From contig NZ_VFPE01000006.1 of NCBI RefSeq assembly GCF_006783905.1, positions 62,001-126,000 on the forward strand: a stretch of 64,000 nt of DNA, in the 5' to 3' direction. Below, one piece after another: positions 52,501 to 60,305 of this stretch; the stretch's first letter is position 1; the number at the start of each line of letters is the position of its first letter. Source of the DNA: Microbacterium kyungheense (GTDB lineage: Bacteria; Actinomycetota; Actinomycetes; Actinomycetales; Microbacteriaceae). The notes under the pieces are model-generated. The model saw nothing but the letters and a program-made list of their open reading frames with translations, was not told the origin of the DNA and did no database searches. The translations under genes were made by a program, and so were the position numbers.

Positions 52501-54617
52501 CCTACACCGTCCCTGCTGCCTCGGCCCTCGTGGCGTTCGCGGCGGTGCTCGTGCGGCTGCGCCGGCGCACCGAGGCGAGCGTCGCGATCGGCGCGGGCCT
52601 GCTCGCGGGTCTGGTGATCCCCGTGCTGGCCGACCGCGTCTCACCCCTCTTGTTCGGCGCGGGGTCCGACGCCGAGCCGGTGTCGCGCGCGACGATCACG
52701 GCGGTCGTCGCGGCCGCCATCTGCCTGGCGCTCGCGCTCACGCCCCTGCGCGTCATCCGTCCGCCGTCCGTGGTCGGCGCGATCGTCGCGGTGGCCGCGG
52801 TGGGCATCGTCGCCGTCGACCGCGCGACGGCGTGGGAACCGGATGCCTCGAGCGGGCGGGTCGCGTGGCTCGCGCTGTTCGCGGCTGTCGCCTACGCGTC
52901 CGGCCTGGGGCTGTCGCTCGCCCGCCCCGCACGCGCGTCGTCCCTCGGGTACGCCGTCGCGATCCCGCCCATCGTTCTCGGTCTGGCATCGGTGGCCGTA
53001 CTCGGATCCCTCGACGACGGGGGCGTCGTGGCGGTCGCACTGACCCTGCTGCTGGCCGCGCACGTGGCATCCGCCGCGGTCGGGCGGGCGCCGTTCGGGC
53101 GCGCCACCCGCTGGACCTCGCTCGGTGCCGCGCTGCTGGTCGCCGTGGTCGCCGTGCTCGTGGGTGGAACGCGCGAGATCGAGTTCGTGACGCTCCCGAT
53201 CGCCGCCGCCGTCGCCGCGGGCGCGGTGCTCGCGGTGCTGCGCCGACGTCGCGCCGGCAGCGCCTGGCCGGCGGGCGAACAATGGGTGTGGGCGGCCGCG
53301 CTCGTGCTCGCCACGCTGCCGAGCCTGCTCGCGGCCCCCGAGCCTGCGCGCGTGTGGCTGCTCATCGGCATCGGGCTGATCCTCGCCGCTGCTATCGCGG
53401 CGACGCCGATCCCCGATGAGTGGCGCGTGCGCGTGCCGTCGGCGATCATCCTGTCGGCGGCGGCGCTCGCGATGGGTCTGCGCGCGCTCTACGATCCCAG
53501 GTTCGCCGCGGCCGACGCAGCGGCGATCGTCGCAGCCACCGGAGCCGTGGTCGTCGCGGTGATCCTCACCGCGACGGCGGTGAGGCTGCCTGAGGCTCGG
53601 GCCGCGGCCGCGGTCAGCGCCGCAGGGATCGCCCTCGTGGCCCTCGCACTCGTGCAGGACGGCGCCGAGGACGTCATCTCTGCGGCGGTGACCGTGGCAC
53701 TCGCCGGCGCCGGCGGTGTGGCGGGGGCGGCCGCGCTCGGGCTTCGCCGTTGGGCGCGACTCGGAGCCGTGCTCGCGGTGGGCGGTGTCGCACTGGTCGC
53801 GATCGCGTGCTGGCTGCGCTTCGTCGCCGTCGCGTACGAGCCGGGCTTCGAGGCGGACCTCTGGGTGATCGTCGGCGCCGCGATCACCGCCGCCGTCGCC
53901 CTCGCGGCGCTGCGCGCCACCCCGGCCCGCGTCGTCTCGCTCGCCGTCGGAACGGGCCTCGCCGTGACGAGCGTGCTGTTCGCGGTCGCCGAGTCGTATC
54001 TGCTCGCCGCGGCGTCGGACTTCGATGACCTGCGAGCGGCCCTCGCCATGTCGCTGCTGAGCGCCGCCGCGTACGCGGGTGCGGTGCGACGCGATCGGCT
54101 GGGGCCGCTGCTCGCCGTCGTCGCGGCCGTGACCGCGGCGGTGTTCGGCGCGTTCGCGTTCTTCGTCTTCGGCGTCGACCCGGTCGAGGTCGTGACCGTG
54201 CCCGCGGCTGTCGGCGGACTCGCCTACGGCGTCCGCACGCTGCGGCTGCGGCCCGCGTCCCGCACGTGGCCGACGATCGGGCCGTGGCTCGCGCTCCTGC
54301 TGCTCCCCTCGCTGATGTACGACTTCGTCGGCGACACCGAACTGTGGCGCGTCGTCGCGCTCGGCGTGGTGGCCGTCTCGCTCGTGGTGGCCGGCGCCGT
54401 GCTCAAGCTGCAGGCGCCTCTCATCATCGGGTCGGCGGTGGTGCTGGTGCACGGCGTCGCCCAGCTGTGGCCGTGGATCTCGACCTCGTACGTGGCCGTG
54501 CCCTGGTGGCTGTGGCTGGGCATCGGCGGTGCCGTGCTCATCTTCATCGCGGCACGCTACGAGCGGCGCATCCAGCAGCTGCGTGCGGCGATCACCGCCG
54601 TGACGTCGCTGCGCTGA
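49533..54617 (+). CDS. SCO7613-like giant polytopic membrane protein with zinc ribbon
   Basis: A 1694-residue protein. Residues about 20-45 form a zinc ribbon (CPSCFSVVTAPTCPAC), then a helical segment, an Ala/Pro-rich linker (about 95-185) and from about 190 to the end some 40-50 hydrophobic helices in repeated blocks separated by short Arg-rich loops, closing with WPWISTSYVAVPWWLWLGIG and a cytoplasmic ARYERRIQQLRAAI. This plan matches actinobacterial SCO7613 C-terminal-domain proteins, whose role is unknown. ATG at 49533 has GAGAGGACCG upstream. It is transcribed alone and ends at a long hairpin. Confidence 0.88.
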   Translation: MTEPRATARIWPSSPYDFADAHRCPSCFSVVTAPTCPACGFFLTDARAPLVLALGQRLLDTELSRQRLIDEIRLSPDLAGVTDAAARGFAPVQVPFPEPAASLAAAVVAAPAGTPSIAPEGATGPGVEAPLRESPPVPVPVAAPVASAAPAPEAAAEAAPASAPLPAPADVPWRPGPPAAAATAAAAAPRRRLTVPVLLLIVGVSLVGIAAVFFLLLAWFVAGIAVRALIIGGITLATIVLASWLRRRDLGATAEGIGALGVGLIALDAWAVRANDLFGTAATDAAVYTGIAALAVAVVCRAWARLSGLRGPDLAASLALPAGVGFLVGGLLDAPAGEALTAGLIGAAAGGLAHALPAPFSSARRGAAGEPERLVLALAGVTSLIAAVVTTAVATGDAAAVVVWSSALVGVVGAAHAWCARPRGGVEALPGARIVSGVASGVAAAAVGVAGWQLAWRVDEPVLWLLVAPVLAAIVAVGLDLVRARRASRSLLPAAVVAAVVAVGSLAAALVMWSEAAIAAISAGWTLWRTDAVAVTSAAPDAPFLPLASAAILGGLLFAAPTLARPVLRDIRALVITVMLLTAAAYTSVPAVLVGTAAVAAAAAVLAAGRGIRSGSGRGAVEGWSAAGAIAAVAGFAAGTAVLWLWVGAVTVALLYPVALRLARRADGPLAVVLALAPVGVGIVAAVIAPAALGAATGLSGSGPPVALALLQWLAVATLAVAAFAPLDAASRVGLAIAGYSLIALTLVWILVAGADDVATDAATTALLATIGEPVLALIRGVALAALLALIVVGRSRLRGLAVAVAALFAAPALAAIAHAALDMAGASDEGWATLVLVAGPVLVVLAGGLVALLRPSAPAAGGAAGPAASVTAQTTAPAPAPLRQVRPRTAADLGALATGACVAWGIGADLVWALLALAAVAWSAASLTRGWIAPAAGPADDMFATRREGVALTTAPRRLLVWPAVIAACAAWWTWLGDGTPAVAFTPESYTVPAASALVAFAAVLVRLRRRTEASVAIGAGLLAGLVIPVLADRVSPLLFGAGSDAEPVSRATITAVVAAAICLALALTPLRVIRPPSVVGAIVAVAAVGIVAVDRATAWEPDASSGRVAWLALFAAVAYASGLGLSLARPARASSLGYAVAIPPIVLGLASVAVLGSLDDGGVVAVALTLLLAAHVASAAVGRAPFGRATRWTSLGAALLVAVVAVLVGGTREIEFVTLPIAAAVAAGAVLAVLRRRRAGSAWPAGEQWVWAAALVLATLPSLLAAPEPARVWLLIGIGLILAAAIAATPIPDEWRVRVPSAIILSAAALAMGLRALYDPRFAAADAAAIVAATGAVVVAVILTATAVRLPEARAAAAVSAAGIALVALALVQDGAEDVISAAVTVALAGAGGVAGAAALGLRRWARLGAVLAVGGVALVAIACWLRFVAVAYEPGFEADLWVIVGAAITAAVALAALRATPARVVSLAVGTGLAVTSVLFAVAESYLLAAASDFDDLRAALAMSLLSAAAYAGAVRRDRLGPLLAVVAAVTAAVFGAFAFFVFGVDPVEVVTVPAAVGGLAYGVRTLRLRPASRTWPTIGPWLALLLLPSLMYDFVGDTELWRVVALGVVAVSLVVAGAVLKLQAPLIIGSAVVLVHGVAQLWPWISTSYVAVPWWLWLGIGGAVLIFIAARYERRIQQLRAAITAVTSLR

Positions 54618-54646
54618 GCGCCCGAGCCCGGGTGCTCCCGCGGGTT

Positions 54647-54703
54647 TCGGGTGTCACGACACGCGGCTTCCGCTCGGGGGATGCCGCGCGTCGTGACACC
54701 CGA
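54647..54703. repeat. Long hairpin element D
   Basis: TCGGGTGTCACGAC-A-CGCGGC at 54647-54667 pairs at 20 of 21 positions with 54683-54703 around the 15-base loop TTCCGCTCGGGGGAT. It lies between convergent genes (54617 and 54712) and may end both transcripts. Its loop resembles those of elements B and E. Confidence 0.8.
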
Positions 54704-54711
54704 GGGCCCGG

Positions 54712-55647
54712 TCAGCCGGTGGTCGCTCCCGACAGGGCGTCGGTGAAGAACGACGACAGCGCGGCGGCATCCTCGAGAGAGCCCGTGTACACCGAGCCTG
54801 CGGCGACGACGGTGACACCGGACGTGGCCGCGGTGGCCTCGGTCGCATAGGGGATCGAGGTCGTCGCGCGCGTGCTCGCGGCATCCGCCCACTGCGCGTA
54901 GGTGTCGTCGCCGACGCAGTCCACGACGTCGTCCGTCGCGCCGGCCGTCGTCATGACGCCCGTGAGGTCGCCCTCCGTGAGGGTCGTGCCCGCCGCTGCG
55001 CCGTCGATGGTCACCTGGAGCATCGCATTCCAGGCGGCGAGCGCGGCATCCGGCTGCAGCGCGGCGAAGCAGCCGAAGGCGTCGACCGCGGCGAGCGCGT
55101 CCGCGCTGCCGGTCTGCGCGATCGGGTGCAGCTCGAGCGTCAGGTCGCCGGCGGTGAGGGCACTCTGGATCGCTGCGCCGTTCGCCGCCCAGAACCCCGC
55201 GGCATCGGCCGACGTCGGATCGACGTACAGCTGCACGTCGAGCACGCCGGTCGTCGTGACCTCGGATGCGCTCGTGGTGGGTGTCGCGCCGCCCTCGAGT
55301 GCTCCGGTGCTGACGGGCGTCACAGTCGATCCGTCACCCGCGGCCTTGAGCAGCAGCCCGTCGGTCAGCATGTTCACCGGACCACGCGCCGCGTCGGCGG
55401 CAGCCTCGGCCTCTTTCGCCGCCTCGGCGGCTGCGGCGTTGCTCGCCGAGACGACGCCTGCCGTGATCCCGCCGGCGATCGCCAGCACCACGACGCCGCC
55501 TGCCGCCGACCATGCCGCGATGCGCCGCTGCCGTCGCTGCCGAGCCTGTCGTTCCCGCTCCTGGCGGGCCAGCTCGCGCACGAACGCCTGGCGTTCGCGC
55601 TTGGTCATGCCCTCCAGCAGGCTCCTGTCCACTTTGACCTGCGCCAT
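54712..55647 (-). CDS. Membrane-anchored DsbA-fold protein without CXXC
   Basis: A 311-residue protein with a basic, helical cytoplasmic start (MAQVKVDRSLLEGMTKRERQ), one membrane helix (about 45-70), an Ala/Glu coiled segment and a thioredoxin-fold domain resembling DsbA/DSBA-like oxidoreductases of actinobacteria (VQLYVDPTSADAAGFWAANG; TLELHPIAQTGSADAL; GATDDVVDCVGDDTY). At the site of the usual CPYC the sequence reads DPTSADAAG, so no disulfide chemistry is expected. ATG at 55647 has GAAGGAG upstream. It may bind or chaperone exported proteins. Confidence 0.78.
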   Translation of the reverse strand: MAQVKVDRSLLEGMTKRERQAFVRELARQERERQARQRRQRRIAAWSAAGGVVVLAIAGGITAGVVSASNAAAAEAAKEAEAAADAARGPVNMLTDGLLLKAAGDGSTVTPVSTGALEGGATPTTSASEVTTTGVLDVQLYVDPTSADAAGFWAANGAAIQSALTAGDLTLELHPIAQTGSADALAAVDAFGCFAALQPDAALAAWNAMLQVTIDGAAAGTTLTEGDLTGVMTTAGATDDVVDCVGDDTYAQWADAASTRATTSIPYATEATAATSGVTVVAAGSVYTGSLEDAAALSSFFTDALSGATTG

Positions 55648-55709
55648 GCGGCTCCTTCCTCTCGCGCCATGACGCTAGGGACGGTGCTCATGTGCCGGAT
55701 CAGCGGAAC

Positions 55710-56405
55710 CTAAGAATGCGATGGGAACGCGCCGCCCTCGGCGACCTCGCGTGCGCCGCGGCCCCAGCGGAAGGGCGACACGGTCGGGTCGCCGGGCACC
55801 CAGAACCGCCACGGGAACACCTCGGTGCCCGCCACGCCGGCGACCCCCACCCGTGGTCCGGCCGCGATGTCGGTCAGCGGCTCGGCGAGCAGGTCCAGCT
55901 GCGCCTGCGCGCCGTGCCACGGAGCTCCGGTGATCGCGTCGATGCCGTCGTGGAGGGGATGCCGCAAGCCGGCCGCATCCCCGAAGCGCCCGGGTCCTCG
56001 CGCCAGGTCCCGCTCGGTCCGGGCGGCAGGGCGGCGCCGGAAGGCGGCATCCACGCCCTCGATCACCTCGCCGGCGCGCAGCAGACAACCTCCGGCGAGG
56101 CCGTCGGGTGCGCACACGACGTTCACGCACGAGTGGATGCCGTGGCTGAGGTAGACGTACAGGTGCCCCGGCTTGCCCCACATCGTGGCGTTGCGGGCCG
56201 TCGGACCCATGCGCGCGTGGGAGCCCGGGTCCGGTACGGCCCCGGTGCCGCGCCCGTGATAGGCCTCGACCTCGGTGATCCGCAGGACGACCGTCTCACC
56301 GCCGACCACGGTGGTCAGACGCGCGCCCAGCAGCCGCGGCGCGACTTCCGCAGGAAGCGCCTCGAGGTCGGCGCGCGTCGCCGCCCGCCACCTCTCCTGC
56401 GCCAT
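55710..56405 (-). CDS. DNA-3-methyladenine glycosylase (AAG/MPG type)
   Basis: A 231-residue base-excision enzyme that removes alkylated purines. It shows LLGARLTTVVGGE, RITEVEAYHG (the catalytic Glu with EAYHG), SHARMGPTARNATMWGKPGH, VYLSHGIHSCVNVVCAP and RDLARGPGRFGDAAGL, all diagnostic of the AAG fold. Length is typical. ATG at 56405 follows TAGACT by six bases, so the message is leaderless. It lies between two hypothetical membrane-protein genes and is independent of the zinc operon. Confidence 0.94.
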   Translation of the reverse strand: MAQERWRAATRADLEALPAEVAPRLLGARLTTVVGGETVVLRITEVEAYHGRGTGAVPDPGSHARMGPTARNATMWGKPGHLYVYLSHGIHSCVNVVCAPDGLAGGCLLRAGEVIEGVDAAFRRRPAARTERDLARGPGRFGDAAGLRHPLHDGIDAITGAPWHGAQAQLDLLAEPLTDIAAGPRVGVAGVAGTEVFPWRFWVPGDPTVSPFRWGRGAREVAEGGAFPSHS

Positions 56406-56459
56406 GCCGCGAGTCTACGTCGGGGGCACGACACGGAAACCGGCGACCCCGCGGTGGGG

Positions 56460-57896
56460 TCACGCGGCGGGCGGCACCTGGCACCACGAGATCGACGAGC
56501 CCTTGAGCGCCACGACCTGCGCACCGTCGGCGATCTCGAGCACGCGGGTCTCGGGGCGTTCGGGGAGGGGCAGCTGGTACGTGTCGTACGCGTTCGTGAC
56601 GGCGTCCGGCGCCACCTGCACCGCGACGTAGCGGGCACTGGGCGACACGCACACCTGCAGGGCGGCATCCGTGTCTTCGATCTCGGTGAGCAGGCGGGTC
56701 GCCCCGTCCGCGGCCACGAGCGCCACCGAGGTGCGGCCGGTGGGGATGCCGTCGGCGTCGAGCACGGCGGCGGTGCGGATCGTCGAGCCATCCGGCAGCG
56801 GGGTGACCGACGTCGTGCCGCCGAGGTCCTGCTCGGGCGCGACGAGCTCCTGCTCGCTCGCGTCGCTGAGGTCGATGACCGCCGCGTGATCGGCGCGGTC
56901 CACCACGGCCTCGTTCGAACCGCGGGCGATGCCGTCCAGACCGAGGGCGACGCCCAGGGCGGTCGCCTCATCCGAACCGCCGGACCCGGTCAGCAGCAGC
57001 GAGCCGTCGAACGACAGCAGCAGGATGCTGTCGGTGTCGGGCACGAAGCGCCACTCCGCGACCCGCGGATCGGCGCCCTTCACCTGGATCGGCACCGGGT
57101 CGGCGGCGGGATCGCCGAGCGAGGCCGTGTACAGGCGGCTCTCGCGTCCCGAGTCCGCGGTCAGCTGCGCGTCCGAGAACGTGTAGCCGATCCGCTCGCC
57201 CCGGTCGGCGCTCTGCAGATTCGACACGAACCCGTCCCCGGGCAAGGGCAGCTGGTGCGGGTTCTCACCGTCGAGGTCGGTGACGATCAGACCCGCCTGG
57301 TCGTCGTCCGTGCGCACCGACACGACGAGATGCGACGCCGTGGCGCGGAAGTCCTCGATGTGCTCGTGGCGGAAGATCGGCACGGCCTCCTGCCCGCTGA
57401 GGTCGGTGCGGTAGATGAGGTCGCCGCCGTTGCCGTCCGCGCCGTCACCGTCGCGCTGCAGCAGGTACACCTCGGACTTCGGCGTGCGGAACGTCTGGGT
57501 GAGGGTCGCCGTCGGCCCGCCTCCGAGAGAGGCGACATCGGCGATGCGGACCGTGTACTCGGTGTCGTCCCAGAGCGGCAGCGTGAACCGCACCCCGACG
57601 CTGCGTCCCGACGTGTCGACCTGGAACGGCGTCTCGGGGCTCACGGTCACCTGCGACGGATCGACGTCGGCGAGCGACTGCGTCGTGGTCACGATGAGAC
57701 GGGATCCGGATGCCGCGGCCGCCGCCGCAGGATCGACGAAGACGTCCGTCACGCGGGGGCCCTGCGCCACCGACGCGGCCGCGCCGGCAAGCCCGAGCAC
57801 CGCCAGGAGGCCCAGCACGATCCCGAAGCCCGCGGCGAAGGTGCGGCCGCGCCGACGCTGCGTGCGGGCGCGACGCGTCGGCTGCTCAGTACTCAT
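56460..57896 (-). CDS. Membrane-anchored beta-propeller-like protein, unknown function
   Basis: A 478-residue protein with a very basic start, one hydrophobic helix (about 20-45) and an extracellular region. The first part (about 50-140) looks like a bacterial Ig-like domain (DVDPSQVTVSPETPFQV). The rest has TolB/WD40-like blades (EVYLLQRDGDG, LIVTDLDGENPHQLPLP, SILLLSFDGSLLL, VCVSPSARYVAVQV) and one late Cys pair (VCVS, WCQV). ATG at 57896 overlaps the upstream TIGR03943 gene by 11 bases, placing it at the end of the zinc operon, so a sensing or surface role in metal uptake is possible but unproven. Confidence 0.78.
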   Translation of the reverse strand: MSTEQPTRRARTQRRRGRTFAAGFGIVLGLLAVLGLAGAAASVAQGPRVTDVFVDPAAAAAASGSRLIVTTTQSLADVDPSQVTVSPETPFQVDTSGRSVGVRFTLPLWDDTEYTVRIADVASLGGGPTATLTQTFRTPKSEVYLLQRDGDGADGNGGDLIYRTDLSGQEAVPIFRHEHIEDFRATASHLVVSVRTDDDQAGLIVTDLDGENPHQLPLPGDGFVSNLQSADRGERIGYTFSDAQLTADSGRESRLYTASLGDPAADPVPIQVKGADPRVAEWRFVPDTDSILLLSFDGSLLLTGSGGSDEATALGVALGLDGIARGSNEAVVDRADHAAVIDLSDASEQELVAPEQDLGGTTSVTPLPDGSTIRTAAVLDADGIPTGRTSVALVAADGATRLLTEIEDTDAALQVCVSPSARYVAVQVAPDAVTNAYDTYQLPLPERPETRVLEIADGAQVVALKGSSISWCQVPPAA

Positions 57897-58782
57897 ACGG
57901 GTCCTCGGGCTCCGCGATCTCGTCGACCTTCGCGGCGTCGACCACGAGCCGGCCGTCGGACGACGAGCGGACGGTGCCGGTGATCGTGACCCACTGGCCG
58001 GTGTCGGGCACGTCCGACGCGGCGACCACCGGCAGGCTCGCGGGCTGCGCGTCGATGACGCAGTGCGTGATCACGAGGCGCGTGAGGTCGAAGCCGCCGT
58101 CGGCGCCAGGCGTGACGAACCCGGTGAGCTGGACGGGGTCGCCGTCGAACGCGTCGGGATTGGTCGCCGTCGCGAACGCCGTGGCCCACTCGCCCACGCC
58201 GAACGAGGACGTGTCGCCCGTCGAGGCCAGCTGGATCGTGTCGGCCCCGCCGAACAGCGGCGTCGCCCCCACGTCGCGCGACATCGCGAGCTCGGCGCTC
58301 AGCGACGCGGGCGGCAGCACGAGCGTCAGCACGACGACACCGGACGCCGCGACCCCGCCGGCCACGGTCGCGGCGAAAGCGAGCGGGTGCCGCGGGTGCT
58401 CGTGGGCGTGGTCGTGGTCGCTGTCGCGGTCGTGCCCGCTGCCGCTCACAGACTTCGCAGAAGCGCGCGTACTTCGCAGGTTCTCGGCGGATTCCTGCGA
58501 GCTCGGCGCGATTCTGCGAGGTTCGTGCGCGCGCCCGTCCGCGTGCGCACGGCCGTCGCCGTGATCGTGGCCGTGGTCGGACTCGGCACCGAGCGGCAGC
58601 GCGAACGACGCGACCGCCCCGAGCAGCAGGAACACCGACATCGACACGGCGAACCAGGCCGAGTCGGGGTTGATGTAGAGACCGAGCCGGCCCGTCGCCG
58701 CGAGTCCCACGGTGACGACGGCGAGCACGGCGGCGAGCCCGACACCCAGCCACCGCGTGCCGATGTACCCCGACTTACGCAA
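57886..58782 (-). CDS. TIGR03943 family protein (YcgQ-like), His-rich
   Basis: A 298-residue membrane protein partnered with the YraQ-type permease. Two hydrophobic helices near the N-terminus are followed by His-rich tracts (HGHDHGDGRAHADGRAHE and GHDRDSDHDHAHEHPRHP), a third helix and the conserved C-terminal domain (TRLVITHCVIDAQPASLPV, GQWVTITGTV). The family is found with zinc and Zur systems and is thought to act in metal handling. About 20 residues between the His tracts are encoded by hairpin element E. The start is a TTG at 58782 overlapping the permease stop; the start codon is uncertain. Confidence 0.85.
   Translation of the reverse strand: MRKSGYIGTRWLGVGLAAVLAVVTVGLAATGRLGLYINPDSAWFAVSMSVFLLLGAVASFALPLGAESDHGHDHGDGRAHADGRAHEPRRIAPSSQESAENLRSTRASAKSVSGSGHDRDSDHDHAHEHPRHPLAFAATVAGGVAASGVVVLTLVLPPASLSAELAMSRDVGATPLFGGADTIQLASTGDTSSFGVGEWATAFATATNPDAFDGDPVQLTGFVTPGADGGFDLTRLVITHCVIDAQPASLPVVAASDVPDTGQWVTITGTVRSSSDGRLVVDAAKVDEIAEPEDPYEY
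58453..58521. repeat. Hairpin element E, inside the TIGR03943 gene
   Basis: Arms 58453-58480 and 58494-58521 pair at 22 of 28 positions around the 13-base loop TTCTCGGCGGATT. In frame it encodes a Ser/Ala/Glu/Arg stretch (SSQESAENLRSTRASAK) between two His-rich tracts, as expected of an insertion into a tolerant loop. Confidence 0.72.
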
Positions 58783-59833
58783 GGAGGTTCACCGCCGCTC
58801 CGATCGCGAACGCCGACAGCACGACGACCGCCACGATGCCGCCGAGCGTGCGCCACGTGAAGGTGGTGCGCAGCAGCGCCAACATCTTCACGTCCACGAG
58901 CGGCCCGACCAGCAGGAACGCGACGATCGAGCCCGGGGTGAAGGTCGAGGCGAACGACAGCGCGAAGAACGCATCGACGTTCGAGCAGATCGAGACCACC
59001 ATCGCGAGCAGCATCATCGCGACGATCGACAGCGCCGGGTTCGAGCCGATGGCCACGAGCGCCTCGCGCGGGATGAGCACCTGCACCGCTCCGGCGAGGG
59101 CCGAGCCGATGATCAGGGCGGGCATGACGGCGCGCAGCTCGATGACGAACTGCGCGATCGTGCGACGCCACTTGCCGCCCGGCTCGTGCACCACGAGCTC
59201 GCAGGTGTCGCGGAACCGGTCGGTCAGCAGCGCGTCGGGCGAGGGATGCCGCGAGTAGAGCCATCCGATGAGGTTGGCGATCGCATACCCGCCGAGGATG
59301 CGCGCGATGAGGATGCCGTCGCTGAACCCGAACGCCTGGTGCGTCGTGATGATGACGATGGGGTTGACGATCGGCGCCGCGATGAGGAATGTCAGCGTCT
59401 CTGGCACCGAGAATCCGCGCATGAGAAGGCCGCGCGCGAACGGCACGTTGCCGCACTCGCACACCGGCACGATCATGCCGAGCAGCGACAGCACGGCGCG
59501 ACGGGCCCACGCCCGGCGCGGCATCCATCGCTCGATGACGCCGGGCGGCACCCACACCTGCACGACGATCGACAGCACCACGCCCAGCGCCACGAACGGC
59601 AGCGACTCGATGAGCACGCTGATCGCGAGGGTGAGGCCGTCCTGCGCGCGGGTGGGCAGGGATGCCGGGAACAGCGTCGGCGCCAGCCAGTCGATCAGGA
59701 ACAGGCCGGCGACGACGGCGAGGCCCACCCCCAGCCACAGCAGGGCACGGGCCTGCGGCGACGGGCCGAGGCGCGCAGTGGCAGGCTCGTAGCGCGAGGC
59801 CGCCGTGCGCTGCGTCGGATCAGTGCGCGTCAC
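58775..59833 (-). CDS. YraQ/YcgR-type permease
   Basis: A 352-residue membrane protein with eight to ten helices of the UPF0718/permease_4 family. Its signatures are VIESLPFVALGVVL-like, GMIVPVCECGNVPFARGLLM, PETLTFLIAAPIVNPIVII and SICSNVDAFFALSFASTFTP. The conserved CECGN and CSNVDAF motifs hold cysteines suited to metal or thiol work. The GTG at 59833 overlaps the Fur-family gene by 14 bases. Paired with the TIGR03943 protein, as in other Zur-linked loci, it probably moves metal or a metal chelate; mechanism unknown. Confidence 0.85.
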   Translation of the reverse strand: MTRTDPTQRTAASRYEPATARLGPSPQARALLWLGVGLAVVAGLFLIDWLAPTLFPASLPTRAQDGLTLAISVLIESLPFVALGVVLSIVVQVWVPPGVIERWMPRRAWARRAVLSLLGMIVPVCECGNVPFARGLLMRGFSVPETLTFLIAAPIVNPIVIITTHQAFGFSDGILIARILGGYAIANLIGWLYSRHPSPDALLTDRFRDTCELVVHEPGGKWRRTIAQFVIELRAVMPALIIGSALAGAVQVLIPREALVAIGSNPALSIVAMMLLAMVVSICSNVDAFFALSFASTFTPGSIVAFLLVGPLVDVKMLALLRTTFTWRTLGGIVAVVVLSAFAIGAAVNLLA

Positions 59834-60260
59834 GCTTCTCGGTGCGCGGGTCGTCGGCGGTGGCGGCACCGCGCACTGCCGCGCACTGGGCGCACAGCCC
59901 GAAGATGTCGACGACGTGCTCGGCGTCGCGGAAGCCGTGGCGCTCCGCGGTGGCGCGCGCCCACTGCTCGACGTCGGTGGCCTCGATCTCGACCGTCAGT
60001 CCGCACGAGCGGCAGATGAGGTGGTGGTGGTGTCCGGCGCTGACACAGGCGCGGTAGAGCGCCTCGCCCTCGGGGCTCTGCAGCGAATCGGCCTCGCCCT
60101 GCGCGGCGAGGCCCGCGAGCGCGCGGTACACGGTGGCCAGGCCGATGCCCGTGTTCTCGTCGCGGAGGGTCGCGTGCAGCGACTGTGCGCTGACGAATCC
60201 TCGGGCGTCCGTCAGCGCTTCGCGCACGCGTTCGCGCTGCCACGTGTTGCGCTGGACCAT
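59820..60260 (-). CDS. zur: Fur family regulator, probably Zur
   Basis: A 146-residue Fur-fold metalloregulator. The winged helix (RNTWQRERVREALTDARGFV, TGIGLATVYRALAGLAAQGE) is followed by the sensing region GHHHHLICRSCGLTVEI and FGLCAQCAAV, whose two CXXC pairs form the structural zinc site and whose His cluster is a regulatory site. Position inside a znuABC-like operon and a Zur-type palindrome upstream of it argue for zinc rather than iron sensing. ATG at 60260 follows TAGACT by seven bases, so it may also be transcribed alone. Confidence 0.9.
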   Translation of the reverse strand: MVQRNTWQRERVREALTDARGFVSAQSLHATLRDENTGIGLATVYRALAGLAAQGEADSLQSPEGEALYRACVSAGHHHHLICRSCGLTVEIEATDVEQWARATAERHGFRDAEHVVDIFGLCAQCAAVRGAATADDPRTEKRDAH

Positions 60261-60305
60261 GCCGGCGAGTCTACCCGGGGCCCCTGTGCGCGAGCCGGGC
60301 ACGGG

